Below are positions 32,779 to 42,030 of a DNA stretch of 64,000 nucleotides, one piece after another. Under the pieces are notes generated by a model that ran no database searches, was not told the origin of the DNA, and saw only the letters and a program-made list of their open reading frames with translations. Position numbers and translations under genes: made by a program. The stretch comes from Streptomyces celluloflavus (GTDB taxonomy: Bacteria; Actinomycetota; Actinomycetes; Streptomycetales; Streptomycetaceae), in contig JOEL01000029.1 of NCBI GenBank assembly GCA_000720995.1, forward strand, positions 1 to 64,000, given 5' to 3'. Within the stretch, counting starts at the first letter, position 1. Each line of letters begins with the position of its first letter.

Positions 32779-32877
32779 GTGACGCATGTGCCGCACCGGC
32801 GGTCCGTGAAGCGCGCGCCGCACCCGCCATCCGTGACGCATGTGCCGCACCGGCGGTCCGTGAAGCGCGCGCCGCAC
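32779..32877. repeat. Perfect 45-bp direct repeat beside the insertion sequence
   Basis: The 45 bases at 32779-32823 recur without change at 32833-32877 (period 54), starting GTGACGCATGTGCCGCACCG. Less perfect relatives of the same unit extend back to about 32725. The second copy ends where the insertion element's target duplication begins. Confidence 0.92.
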
Positions 32878-32880
32878 TAG

Positions 32881-34657
32881 CCCCGTACTTCGCGGGTCGT
32901 CGATTCGGCTGGGGTCGGGGCTCGGGTGGTGTCCGATGTGGGCCCGGCGGCGTTGGTCTGGGTGTGTCGATGACTTCCCGTTCACCGCGACCGCGGACCG
33001 AGCGGCCTCGTATGGAGGTCGTGATCGAGTCCGTGGTGACCAAGCGTCTGGCGCTCTGCCTGTCGCTGCCGAGTTTCTGCGCCGGCTGGATGTCGCGGGG
33101 ATCGTCGATGGCCTGTGCCCGCCTGATCCGCGGGCACAGCTGACGCATGGGCAGGTGGTCGAGGTGCTGGTGGCCAACCGGCTGACCTGCCCCGCGCCGC
33201 TGTTCCGCGTCGGGGACTGGGCGGCCGGGTGGGCGGTGGAGGAGGTCTTCGGCGTCGAGGCGGGCCTGCTCAACGACGATCGTCTGGCCCGTGCGCTGGA
33301 CGCGATCGCCCCGCACCTGGACAAGCTCGCGGGCGGCGTCGCAGCAGGTGCGATCAGTGCCTTCGGCCTGGACGTGGCCCGGATCCGCTGGGACATAACC
33401 AGCATGTCCGTGCACGGGTCTTACCCCGAGGCCGGGCAGGACGGGGACTACCCGCAGATCCGTTACGGGCATCCCAAGGACCGGCGGGTGGACTTGAAGC
33501 AGGTCCAGGCCGGTCTTGGGGTGTGTGCCGACGGCGCCGTCCCCGTCCACGCCAAGGTCTTCGACGGCGGTGCCGGGGAGGTCGCCCAGGTCGTCGCTGC
33601 CATACAGACGCTGAAGGAACTCGCGGGCGAGAAGCGCCTGCTGATGGTCGCGGACTCCAAGCTGTACTGCTATACCAACATCGGCGCGCTGCTGGATGCC
33701 GGGGTGGACTTCATCGCCCCGGTGCCGGCCTCGGAGATCAGCGACGAGTTCTGGGCGGGCCTGGATGTCTCGCAGGCCGCCGAAGTGGACTGCACCGCCG
33801 AGCGGGAGGAGCGCCTGCCGCCCGAGCAGCGCGGACGCTACCGCGTGCTGGAGGATGTGCAGCCGGTTCCCGGGCCGCGCAAGCGCGATCCGGTCCTTCA
33901 GGTACGCCGGATCCTGGTGCACTCCTCCGGCAACGCCGCAGGCCAGCGCCAGGCGCGGGACAAACGTCTGGCCAAGGCCGCGGCCGAGCTGGAGAAGGTG
34001 CGGCGCGGGGCGGGCGGCCGCTATTACGGTACGGCCGAGAAGATCGCCGAACGCGTCGGGGTGATCGCCAAAACCCGCCGGGTCGCGTCCTGCCTGCGCA
34101 CCGAGATCAGCACCGACGACAGTGGCCGGCCGATACTGGCCTGGCACTTCGACGAGCAGGTCCTGGCGGCGGAGGCGGCGGCCGACGGCTGGTACGCGCT
34201 CATCACCAGCTGCCCTGCCAAGCGGTGCGATGCGGCCCGCGTCCTGCTGGAGTACAAGGGGCAGGGCGACGTCGAGCGCCGCTACGGCGACTTCAAGGGG
34301 CCGCTCGCGGTAACCCCTGTCTTCGTCCAGCACAACCGGCGCGTCGCCGCGCTCATCCAGGTGATCTGCCTGGCCCTGCTACTGCTCTGCCTGATCGAGC
34401 GTCAGGTGCGACGGGCCCTGGAACGCGACGGCGACGGCAGGATGCACGGCCTGTATCCCAACGGCCAGCGGGTGCGGCCGACCGGCCGGATGATCCTGTA
34501 TCACCTAGTACTCCAGCTCCGCCTCGGCGGTGCCACCGACCCGCCCACCGTGCTCATGGCCTGAGGAGTCCACCTCCACCTGCTGGACCTCCTCGGGCTT
34601 GAGGCGACACGGCCGCGCTGGCTGTAAACCTGATCCAGCGACCCGCGAAGTACGGGT
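32881..34657 (+). mobile_element. IS1634-like insertion sequence with 18-bp inverted repeats
   Basis: Terminal inverted repeats match over 18 bases: CCCGTACTTCGCGGGTCG at 32882-32899 and its complement at 34639-34656. They are flanked by CTAG on both sides (32877-32880 and 34658-34661), a probable target duplication. The element is about 1.78 kb and carries one transposase gene. Perfect ends and flanks suggest recent insertion, although the transposase reading frame near its start looks shifted. Confidence 0.85.
33012..34564 (+). pseudogene. IS1634-family DDE transposase, probable N-terminal frameshift
   Basis: The long frame encodes an IS1634-type transposase: FLRRLDVAGIVDGLCPPDPR, DVARIRWDITSMSVHGSYPE (first Asp), KLYCYTNIGALLDAGVDFIA after LLMVADS (second Asp region) and a C-terminal YKGQGDVERRYGDFKGPLAV (third acidic residue). 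The expected N-terminus MEVVIESVVTKRL (ATG 33012) lies in another frame. It would join at LGALPVAAEF if one G were restored near 33050. Translation from an ATG at 32936 in the main frame would give a 542-residue protein with an unnatural start. It may therefore be inactive. Confidence 0.8.
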
Positions 34658-34661
34658 CTAG

Positions 34662-35066
34662 CCACCGGCTCACACCTGCCCGATCGCCCCAGGCACACCA
34701 CAACGTCAGCCGACACCACGCTTATCGGCCCGACGTGGAATAGCCCTGCCCCAACCTGGCTCAATTCAGCGAGCATTGGCAGAGAATCGCCTTGAGGAAT
34801 GCGGATTCCTGGAAAGTCGTCATCGGCCTGCCCGCCGCGCACGTCCAAGACGCGCCCCTGGTCGCGCGGCTGTGCGGTCGGCCACCGGTATGCGCAGCGC
34901 GGCGAGAGCGTCGGGAGCGCAGGAGCGGACGGACCCGGTGGCCGCCCGCACAAGTCCCTGAGCGGCGGACTCACCGCCGCCGGCCGACCGGAGATCTTCT
35001 TACGGATCCGTGACATGCGGCCCGTCCGGCGCCTCGCCGGGGTCAGGGCGGCATAGCTTCGGGGGC
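34662..35066. other. 405-base gap with a lower-GC segment
   Basis: No gene is supported. From about 34690 to 34830 the sequence is distinctly less GC-rich than its surroundings. The minus strand there reads LPMLAELSQVGAGLFHVGPI without a clear start or stop context; this could be a relic of another mobile gene, but I do not recognise it. The right part is the leader of the epimerase gene. Confidence 0.45.
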
Positions 35067-36095
35067 ATGCGCGTACTTGTGACTGGAGGAGCGGGCTTCA
35101 TCGGCTCGCACATCGTCGCCGAGCTGGTCGAGGGCGGGCACGACCCGGTGGTCTTCGACCTGGCCGGCGACGGCCGGGACGTACGGGACCCGGCGGCGGT
35201 GCGGGAGGCCCTGGCCGGGGTCGGCGCGGTCTGCCACCAGGCGGCCAAGGTGGGCCTGGGCAAGGACTTCGAAGACGCACCCGGCTATGTGGCGGCCAAT
35301 GATCTCGGTACGGCGGTCCTGCTGGCCGAGATGGCGAAGGCGGGGGTGTCGCGGCTGCTGCTCGCCGGGTCGATGGTCGTCTACGGCGAGGGGCGCTACG
35401 AGTGCGCCGCACACGGCGTGATCCGGCCCGGCCCGCGCGCCGAGACCGATCTGGAGGCCGGCCGGTTCGAACCGCACTGCCCGGCCTGCGGCGCCGACCT
35501 GGCACCCGGTCTGGTCGCGGAGGACGCTCCGATGGACCCCCGGAACGTCTACGCCACCACCAAGCTCGCTCAAGAGCACCTGGCGGCCTCATGGGCCCGC
35601 GCGACCGGCGGACGCGCGGTCTCGCTGCGCTACCACAACGTCTACGGGCCGGGGATGCCGCGCGACACGCCGTACGCGGGCGTGGCCGCCCTGTTCCGGT
35701 CCGCGCTCGCCCGGGGCGACGCGCCGCGCGTCTTCGAGGACGGGGGTCAGCGGCGGGACTTCGTCCACGTACGGGACGTGGCGTCGGCCAACGCGGTGGC
35801 GCTGGACGCCTTGGCGGACGGGCCGGGCTTCGCGGCGTACAACGTCGGCAGCGGCGATCCGCGGACCGTCGGTGACATGGCCGAGGCGCTCGCCGCCGCG
35901 TGCGCGGGCCCGGCCCCGGTCGTCACCGGCGAATACCGGCTGGGCGACGTCCGGCACATCACCGCCGACTCGGCGCGGCTCCGCCGCGAGCTGGGCTGGC
36001 GTCCGACGGTGCCGTTCGCCACCGGGATGGCCGAACTCGCGGCCGGTGCCGCAGGCCCGGCTTCGCGGGCGGCCGGGCTCGTCCCGCATCCGTAG
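35067..36095 (+). CDS. NAD-dependent epimerase/dehydratase with a Cys-rich insertion
   Basis: This 342-residue extended short-chain dehydrogenase has Rossmann motif VTGGAGFIGSHIVAE, the catalytic Ser region GSMVVYGEG and YxxxK as VYATTKLAQE. Between these, YECAAHG and later CPACGADL could form a zinc-binding knuckle (Cys-x2-His...Cys-x2-Cys), unusual for sugar epimerases but seen in some actinobacterial members. The C-terminus has RRDFVHVRDVASANAVALD and LGWRPTVPF. It probably makes a modified nucleotide sugar for the glycosyltransferases downstream. Start ATG 35067; the ribosome site is weak (GGGGG). Confidence 0.88.
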   Translation: MRVLVTGGAGFIGSHIVAELVEGGHDPVVFDLAGDGRDVRDPAAVREALAGVGAVCHQAAKVGLGKDFEDAPGYVAANDLGTAVLLAEMAKAGVSRLLLAGSMVVYGEGRYECAAHGVIRPGPRAETDLEAGRFEPHCPACGADLAPGLVAEDAPMDPRNVYATTKLAQEHLAASWARATGGRAVSLRYHNVYGPGMPRDTPYAGVAALFRSALARGDAPRVFEDGGQRRDFVHVRDVASANAVALDALADGPGFAAYNVGSGDPRTVGDMAEALAAACAGPAPVVTGEYRLGDVRHITADSARLRRELGWRPTVPFATGMAELAAGAAGPASRAAGLVPHP

Positions 36096-36209
36096 AACTC
36101 CGCCTGGCGGGGGACCTGTCCCCGGGCCTCTCGTCCGGATCACGCCGAACTCGCGGGGCCCGGCACCGCGCCCCGATCCGGCCCGGCCCGGACGACAGGC
36201 CCTGGGGCC

Positions 36210-37314
36210 CTAGCCCGCCGGTGCCGGCAGGGTCAGTTCGAAGCGACAGCCGCCGGAGACATTGCGGACGTCGGCTCGGCCCGCGTGGGCCTCGACGATG
36301 CCCCGGACGATCGCCAGGCCGAGGCCGGCCCCCGAAGGCGGAGTGCGGGCCGCGGTGCCACGCCAGCCGGTGTCGAAGACGCGCGGGAGGTCTTCCTCGG
36401 GGATGCCCCCGCAGGCGTCGGTGACCGAGAGCACCACCGAGTCCGCGCGGCGTTCGGCGGCGATCGCGACCGTACCGTCGGCAGGGGTGTGCCGGATGGC
36501 GTTCACGAGGAGGTTGGAGAGCACGCGGGTCATCTCCTTGCCGTCCACCTCCACCGGGAGCGGTACGACGTCCTCGCCCGCCAGGCGCACACCGTGCTCC
36601 CGGGCGAGGGCGTCGGCGCCGGCCAGGGCGTCTCCCACCAGGTCGTGGAGGGACATCCGGGCGGGGCTGAGGGACAGCGCGCCCGCGTGGATGCGGGAGA
36701 GCTCGAAGAGGTCGCCGACCATGGAGTTGAGGCGGTCGACCTCGGTGCACATCTGGCGGTGGTAGCGGGCGGGGTCGGCCACCACGCCGTCCTCCAACGC
36801 CTCCGCCATGGCACGCAGCCCGGCCAGGGGGGTACGCAGATCGTGCGAGATCCAGGCCACGAGCTCGCGCCGGGAGGTCTCCAGGGCCCGCTCGCGTCCG
36901 CGGGAGGCGGCCAGCCGTTCGCTGGTGCGGGACAGCTCATCGCTCAGGGCCGCGAGTTCGGCGGGAGCGGGCACGAGCGGCGCCGTGAAGGTGCCCCGCT
37001 CTCCGAAGCTGCGGGCCGCACCCAGGAGTTCCCGGCACCGCCGTACGACCTGGCGGCCCAGGAGCAGCGCGGTGGCAAGCGACACGGCGGCCGCCATCGC
37101 GACGACCATGGTCACGACAGCCAGGTCGTGGGAGGACAGGAACATCGCCCATGCCACCGCGAGCGTCCCGGCGAGCATCGCGGACACGGCGACGGCAGCG
37201 ACGACGGCGAGGGACACCGCGACGCTCCGGCGCCGCAGGATCCGCAGCGCCAGGGCTCCCAGCAGGCCGACGGCGCCCGCGCCGAGGAAGGCGTACAGGG
37301 CGATCAGCAGCAGG

Positions 37315-37322
<8 letters not shown>
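36210..37322 (-). CDS. Sensor histidine kinase (HisKA/OmpR-partner type)
   Basis: This 370-residue kinase has three to four membrane segments in the first ~90 residues, a HAMP-like linker, the phosphoacceptor motif WISHDLRTPLAGLRAMAEAL, N-box RVLSNLLVNAIRHTPADG, and G-boxes SVTDACGGIPEEDL and GAGLGLAIVRGIVEAHAG. GTG at 37320-37322 overlaps the response-regulator stop by eight bases, so translation is coupled; an upstream extension would read through the regulator. It sits in the middle of a sugar/glycosyltransferase cluster and is transcribed away from the epimerase's direction. Confidence 0.92.
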
Positions 37323-38124
<802 letters not shown>

Positions 38125-38227
38125 GGCCCCAGGTTGCCACCCGTCCGGCCCCGGCCGCGGCGGACGTACCCCTCGTCCAGGACGGTGTCCGCGTTTCGTA
38201 AGGTCTGGAAGCGCCCTTTCCTGGTTC

Positions 38228-39025
38228 ATGATTCCTACGGTGTGGAGGGTGACTTCATCTGCTTGCGCACCGCCCCGCGCGGACCTCGTACTGCCCTGCC
38301 TCGACGAGGCCGAAGCGCTCCCCTGGGTGCTGGCGCGGGTGCCCTCCGGGTGGCGGGCCGTCGTCGTCGACAACGGGTCGACCGACGGCTCCGCCGACAT
38401 CGCCCGCGGCCTCGGCGCGACCGTCGTGCACGAGAGCCGGCGTGGCTTCGGTGCGGCCTGCCACGCCGGGCTGCTCGCGGCACGCGCCGACCTGGTCTGC
38501 TTCTGTGACTGCGACGCCTCCATGGACCCCGGGCTGCTCGCCCCCATGGCCGCGCGGGTGGCATCGGGCGAGGCCGATCTGCTGCTGGGGCGGCGGCGCC
38601 CGCAGGGACGGGGTGCCTGGCCCGCGCACGCCCGCGCCGGAAACCTCGCCCTCGCCCGGATGCTGCGCCACCGCACCGGGCTGCGGCTGCACGACCTCGG
38701 ACCGATGCGGGTGGCGCGCCGAGAGGCCCTGCTCGGCCTGGGACTGACCGACCGGCGCAGCGGCTACCCGCTCCAGATGGTCGTCAGAGCGGCCGACGCG
38801 GGCTGGCACATCGCCGAGACGGACGTCCCGTACCTGCCCCGCTCGGGGAAGTCCAAGGTCACCGGGACCTGGCGGGGCACCTGGCACGCCGTACGCGATA
38901 TGCGCCGGGTACTGGCGGAGCCGCCGGGCACCCGGTCCGTCGCGGAGGGGGAGGTCTCCGGCCCGGAGCACTCGCCCCCGGCCCGCGCGGCACGGGCCGC
39001 CGCGGACGGGGAGGGCTCGGTATGA
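38228..39025 (+). CDS. Glycosyltransferase family 2
   Basis: About 265 residues with the GT-A fold: LVLPCLDEAEALPWVLARVP, VVVDNGSTDGSADIARGLGA (nucleotide-binding Asp), ESRRGFGAACHAGLLAA and the DxD-like CFCDCDASMDPG. A C-terminal RSGYPLQMVVRAA and YLPRSGKSKVTGTWRGTW complete the dolichyl-phosphate/TIGR04283-like type. The start is unclear: ATG 38228 or GTG 38249 (closer to the core); neither has an ideal ribosome site. ATGA overlap with the next gene marks an operon of three (transferase, DUF2064 protein, methyltransferase). Confidence 0.85.
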   Translation: MIPTVWRVTSSACAPPRADLVLPCLDEAEALPWVLARVPSGWRAVVVDNGSTDGSADIARGLGATVVHESRRGFGAACHAGLLAARADLVCFCDCDASMDPGLLAPMAARVASGEADLLLGRRRPQGRGAWPAHARAGNLALARMLRHRTGLRLHDLGPMRVARREALLGLGLTDRRSGYPLQMVVRAADAGWHIAETDVPYLPRSGKSKVTGTWRGTWHAVRDMRRVLAEPPGTRSVAEGEVSGPEHSPPARAARAAADGEGSV

Positions 39026-39642
39026 GCACCCTCCTCGTCATCGCCAAGGCGCCCGTCGCGGGCCGGGTCAAGACGCGTCTCACCCCGTACTTCACCCCGG
39101 AGCAGGCCGCCGATCTGGCCCGCGCCGCGCTTGCGGACACGCTCACGGCCGTGCTCGCCGCCCCGGCCGGGCGTCGTGTACTGGTCCTCGACGGGCGGCC
39201 GGGGCCCTGGGTGCCCGAGGGCATCGAGGTCGTGGCGCAGTGCGCGGGCGGGCTCGACGCCCGGCTGTCCGCGGCCTTCTCCCTCGCCGACGGACCGGCC
39301 CTGCTCATCGGCATGGACACTCCGCAGGTCACCCCCGGTCTCCTCGCCCAGGGCCTCGACTTCGACGGGACCGACGCCTGGTTCGGCCCGGCCGACGACG
39401 GCGGGTTCTGGGCGCTCGGCCTGGCCGAGCCCGATCCGGCGCTGCTCCTCGGCGTCCCCATGTCCGTTCCGCACACGGGGCGGGAGCAGCGCCGGCGGCT
39501 GACCGAATCCGGGCGCGCGGTACGGGACCTGCCCGAACTGTGCGACGTGGACACCCCTGCCGATGCGGCACGGGTCGCGGCCGCTGTCCCCGGCACTCGC
39601 TTCTCCGCCCTCCACGGCGGACTGCGCGCGGTGACGCGATGA
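39022..39642 (+). CDS. DUF2064 / TIGR04282-type transferase
   Basis: This 206-residue nucleotidyl/glycosyl-transferase-fold protein has N-terminal VIAKAPVAGRVKTRLTPYFT (the signature of this family), central LLIGMDTPQVTPGLLAQGL and WFGPADDGGFWALGLAEPDP. Members accompany family 2 transferases; databases name the pair after arsenosugar biosynthesis, but the diagnostic ArsM/ArsS genes are not here. The exact acceptor is unknown. It overlaps both neighbours (ATGA). Confidence 0.88.
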   Translation: MSTLLVIAKAPVAGRVKTRLTPYFTPEQAADLARAALADTLTAVLAAPAGRRVLVLDGRPGPWVPEGIEVVAQCAGGLDARLSAAFSLADGPALLIGMDTPQVTPGLLAQGLDFDGTDAWFGPADDGGFWALGLAEPDPALLLGVPMSVPHTGREQRRRLTESGRAVRDLPELCDVDTPADAARVAAAVPGTRFSALHGGLRAVTR

Positions 39643-40295
39643 CCACCCAGCTGACCGAGCCCGCCGTCGCCTGGCGGGCCGACCCGTACGCCGAGGCGCT
39701 CCGCGCCGGCCGGGGCCCGCTCTACCTGCGCCGCGGCGACGGCTGGCTGCTGCCCTTGGAGGTCGAGCGGTGGTGCGCCGAAGCCGACGCGGCCGACGCC
39801 ACCGTCCTCGACCGCTGTACGGGTCCGGTCCTGGACGTCGGCTGCGGACCGGGCCGCCTCGTCGCGGCCCTCGCCGCACGCGGGCACCGGGCCCTGGGGG
39901 TGGACGTCACGCCCGAGGCGGTGGCCCGCACGGTCCGTGCCGGCGGCAGCGCGCTGTGCCGGTCGGTCTTCGATCCGTTGCCCCGTGAGGGCCGCTGGGG
40001 CACCGTGCTGCTCATCGACGGCAACATCGGTATCGGTGGCGACCCGGCCGCCCTGCTGCGCCGCGCCGCCCGGCTGGCCTCACCGGTCGGCTCCCTGCTG
40101 GTCGAGGTGGCCACCGCGGACGTCGACGAACGCGTCGAGGTCCGCGTCGACGACGGCCGCGGTGGCCGTGGAGCGCCCTTCCGGTGGGCCCGGCTCGGCA
40201 CCCGGGCGCTGTGCGCCGAGGCCGCGGCGGCCGGCTGGACCCCCTCCCTCACCTGGCAGGCCGCGGGTCGCGGCTTCGTGGACCTGCGACGCTGA
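39639..40295 (+). CDS. Class I SAM-dependent methyltransferase
   Basis: A 218-residue methyltransferase with SAM motif I VLDVGCGPGRLVAALAARG, an acidic residue at the end of beta-2 (ALGVDVTPEAVART), and LLIDGNIGIGGDPAALLRRA, the post-I motif of a subgroup that accompanies DUF2064/GT2 pairs. No Cys triad typical of arsenite methyltransferases is present. ATG 39639 overlaps the previous stop. Role inferred: methylating a sugar or lipid intermediate assembled by the neighbouring transferases. Confidence 0.87.
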   Translation: MTTQLTEPAVAWRADPYAEALRAGRGPLYLRRGDGWLLPLEVERWCAEADAADATVLDRCTGPVLDVGCGPGRLVAALAARGHRALGVDVTPEAVARTVRAGGSALCRSVFDPLPREGRWGTVLLIDGNIGIGGDPAALLRRAARLASPVGSLLVEVATADVDERVEVRVDDGRGGRGAPFRWARLGTRALCAEAAAAGWTPSLTWQAAGRGFVDLRR

Positions 40296-40320
40296 CCGGA
40301 CCACGCGGACCGCACGGCGA

Positions 40321-40347
40321 GGGCTGATGCCGGACAGGCGTCAGCCC
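40321..40347. terminator. Stem-loop between convergent methyltransferase and membrane-protein genes
   Basis: GGGCTGA (40321-40327) pairs with TCAGCCC (40341-40347); outer bases (GCGAG... CCTCG) extend the stem with a bulge. It sits in the 61-base gap between converging genes and can end both transcripts. Confidence 0.6.
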
Positions 40348-40356
40348 CCTCGTGCG

Positions 40357-40773
40357 TCACCTCCGGTCCGGCCGCCTCCGGGCCGCCCGCCGCACGCACG
40401 CGCGCACTCCGGCGTACCCGGCCCAGATCACGGTGACGGCCGCCATCGCCACCAGCCAGTTCCGCGGGTAGTCCAGCGGCAGCACCGTCGCGTTGGCCAC
40501 GCCCCCGGGGCGCAGCAGCGGCGGCAGAGCGATCACCGTCAGCGAGCCCGCGACGATCAGCGCGGCGCGCGCAACGCCGCGCAGGCGCACACCCGCCGCC
40601 GCGGCGAGTGCGGCGATCGCGATCACGAGCGGTGCGAGCAGCCCGTCGTGTACGAGGACCCCACTCGCGAGCCACAGGACGACCCGCCACGGCTCGGGTT
40701 GCGCCACCAGCAGGGAGCCCCCGAAGGCCATCAGGGCGATCCCGCAGCCGCCCACCACGTACCGGTGTGTCAT
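40357..40773 (-). CDS. Small membrane protein partner of molybdoenzyme 1
   Basis: This 138-residue protein has four hydrophobic segments. It begins MTHRYVVGGCGIALMAFGG and contains WLASGVLVHDGLLAPLVIAI, matching WFVGAALLHDLVLLPLYAVT in the protein at 43694-44215; the shared HDxxLxPL element defines a small family. Its start overlaps the molybdoenzyme stop by one base (TGATG). Because both molybdoenzyme copies in the window are followed by such a protein, it is likely a dedicated membrane partner, perhaps for electron transfer or assembly. Confidence 0.8.
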   Translation of the reverse strand: MTHRYVVGGCGIALMAFGGSLLVAQPEPWRVVLWLASGVLVHDGLLAPLVIAIAALAAAAGVRLRGVARAALIVAGSLTVIALPPLLRPGGVANATVLPLDYPRNWLVAMAAVTVIWAGYAGVRACVRRAARRRPDRR

Positions 40774-41924
40774 CACGAGACCTCCAGTCGGCCGACCCAT
40801 TTGGTCTGGAGCACTCCGGGCCGGTTCGGGGCGATGATCCGCGCCGGGTAGCCGTGGTCCAGGGACAGCACCTCGCCGTTCAGGCCCAACGCCAGGAGGG
40901 TGAGCGGGTCCTGGGCGTAGAGGCGGCCCATGTCCATCACCCGGTACGCGCCCGCCGCCTCCAGTGACACCACCCGGCACCGTGCGTCCGGGCCGCCGCC
41001 CGCCCGGTCGAGCAGGTCGCGCACCCGCACCCCCGTCCACCGGGCGGACTTGCTCCAGCCCTCCACACACGCGAGCGGCAGGGTCACCTCGTACTGCGGC
41101 ATCGCGCGCAGTTCGTCCAGCGTGAGGCTGTAGGGGCGGGGCCCGGCGACGGTCAGGCGCCAGCCGGTCAGCGACGCCTCGGTGACGCGTGCCGCGGCGG
41201 CCGTGCGGTTGACCGGCAGCCCCTGCGGTCCGTGGTCCGGGCTGCGCGGACCGAACAGGTCCAGCGGACCGAGTGCGGTAACGGACTGGCCGACGGTCGT
41301 CAGCGTGGCGGCGCCCGCCCCCGCCACGACGGCCGCCAGCAGTCGGCGGCGGTCCGGCCCGTCGGCTGCGGGAAGGGCGAGGGTGCCGGGTGAGCGGCGG
41401 GTGAAGTGGTCGCGGATCCGGGGCCATTGAACGGCGATGTGGAGCAGCAGCGCTCCCAGCAGGAGCCAGGCGACGGCGTAGTGCACGGGCACGAACGAGA
41501 ACGGCCAGGGGTACCACTGGAAGGTGTTCAGCAGCCCGGTGAACAGCTCGAAGATCCCGGCGGCGACGAGTACCGCCACCGAGAGGCGTTCCAGGGCGTG
41601 CCGCACCGACCGGACCGGCGGCCACGTGAAGAGCCGTGGGTAGACCGCCCACAGCTTGGCCGGCAGCAGCGGGATCGCGGCGATGCCCGAGGCCACGTGC
41701 AGTCCCTGGGTGAGCCGGTAGCCCCAGTACGGGCGGCTCGGCAGCCGGTCGGCGAGCCAGGCGGGCGGGTGCTGGAGGCAGTGGCTGAGTACGCCGGTCG
41801 CGAAGCAGACGGCGATGGCGAGCCCGAGCAGGCGGCCGAGCACGGTCGCGGTACGGGCATCGTGCAGACGCCCCGTGAAGGTGATCGGCGGTCCGGAAGG
41901 CGGAGTGATGCGCATGAAGCCCAT
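40773..41924 (-). CDS. Membrane-anchored molybdopterin oxidoreductase 1 (sulfite-oxidase fold)
   Basis: About 383 residues in two parts. The N-terminal ~190 residues have four membrane helices with His residues placed as in haem-b proteins (LTQGLHVASGI, VHYAVAWLLLGALLLHIAVQ). Then comes DRRRLLAAVVAGAGAATLTT, a twin-arginine-like element plus a fifth helix, and a C-terminal SUOX-fold molybdopterin domain with the Mo-ligand Cys in PLACVEGWSKSARWTGV and DHGYPARIIAPNRPG. This layout matches an actinobacterial five-helix molybdoenzyme family needing both Sec and Tat. The ATG at 41913-41915 (MRITPPSG) is an alternative start. Electron donor and substrate unknown. Confidence 0.88.
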   Translation of the reverse strand: MGFMRITPPSGPPITFTGRLHDARTATVLGRLLGLAIAVCFATGVLSHCLQHPPAWLADRLPSRPYWGYRLTQGLHVASGIAAIPLLPAKLWAVYPRLFTWPPVRSVRHALERLSVAVLVAAGIFELFTGLLNTFQWYPWPFSFVPVHYAVAWLLLGALLLHIAVQWPRIRDHFTRRSPGTLALPAADGPDRRRLLAAVVAGAGAATLTTVGQSVTALGPLDLFGPRSPDHGPQGLPVNRTAAAARVTEASLTGWRLTVAGPRPYSLTLDELRAMPQYEVTLPLACVEGWSKSARWTGVRVRDLLDRAGGGPDARCRVVSLEAAGAYRVMDMGRLYAQDPLTLLALGLNGEVLSLDHGYPARIIAPNRPGVLQTKWVGRLEVS

Positions 41925-42030
41925 GACACCCCCGGCGAGGCCCGCACGGGTGGCCGGAACACCTTACGAAACAGGGACGTGCCGGGGCGGCCGGCCTCAC
42001 TTCCACCACCGTTCCTGGAACGCTGCACAC

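Noticed and set aside
39022..40295. Arsenosugar biosynthesis, suggested by the usual database name of the DUF2064 transferase.
   Set aside because: Neither an ArsM-type Cys-containing methyltransferase nor a radical-SAM ArsS gene is present; the pair GT2/DUF2064 also occurs in other glycan clusters.
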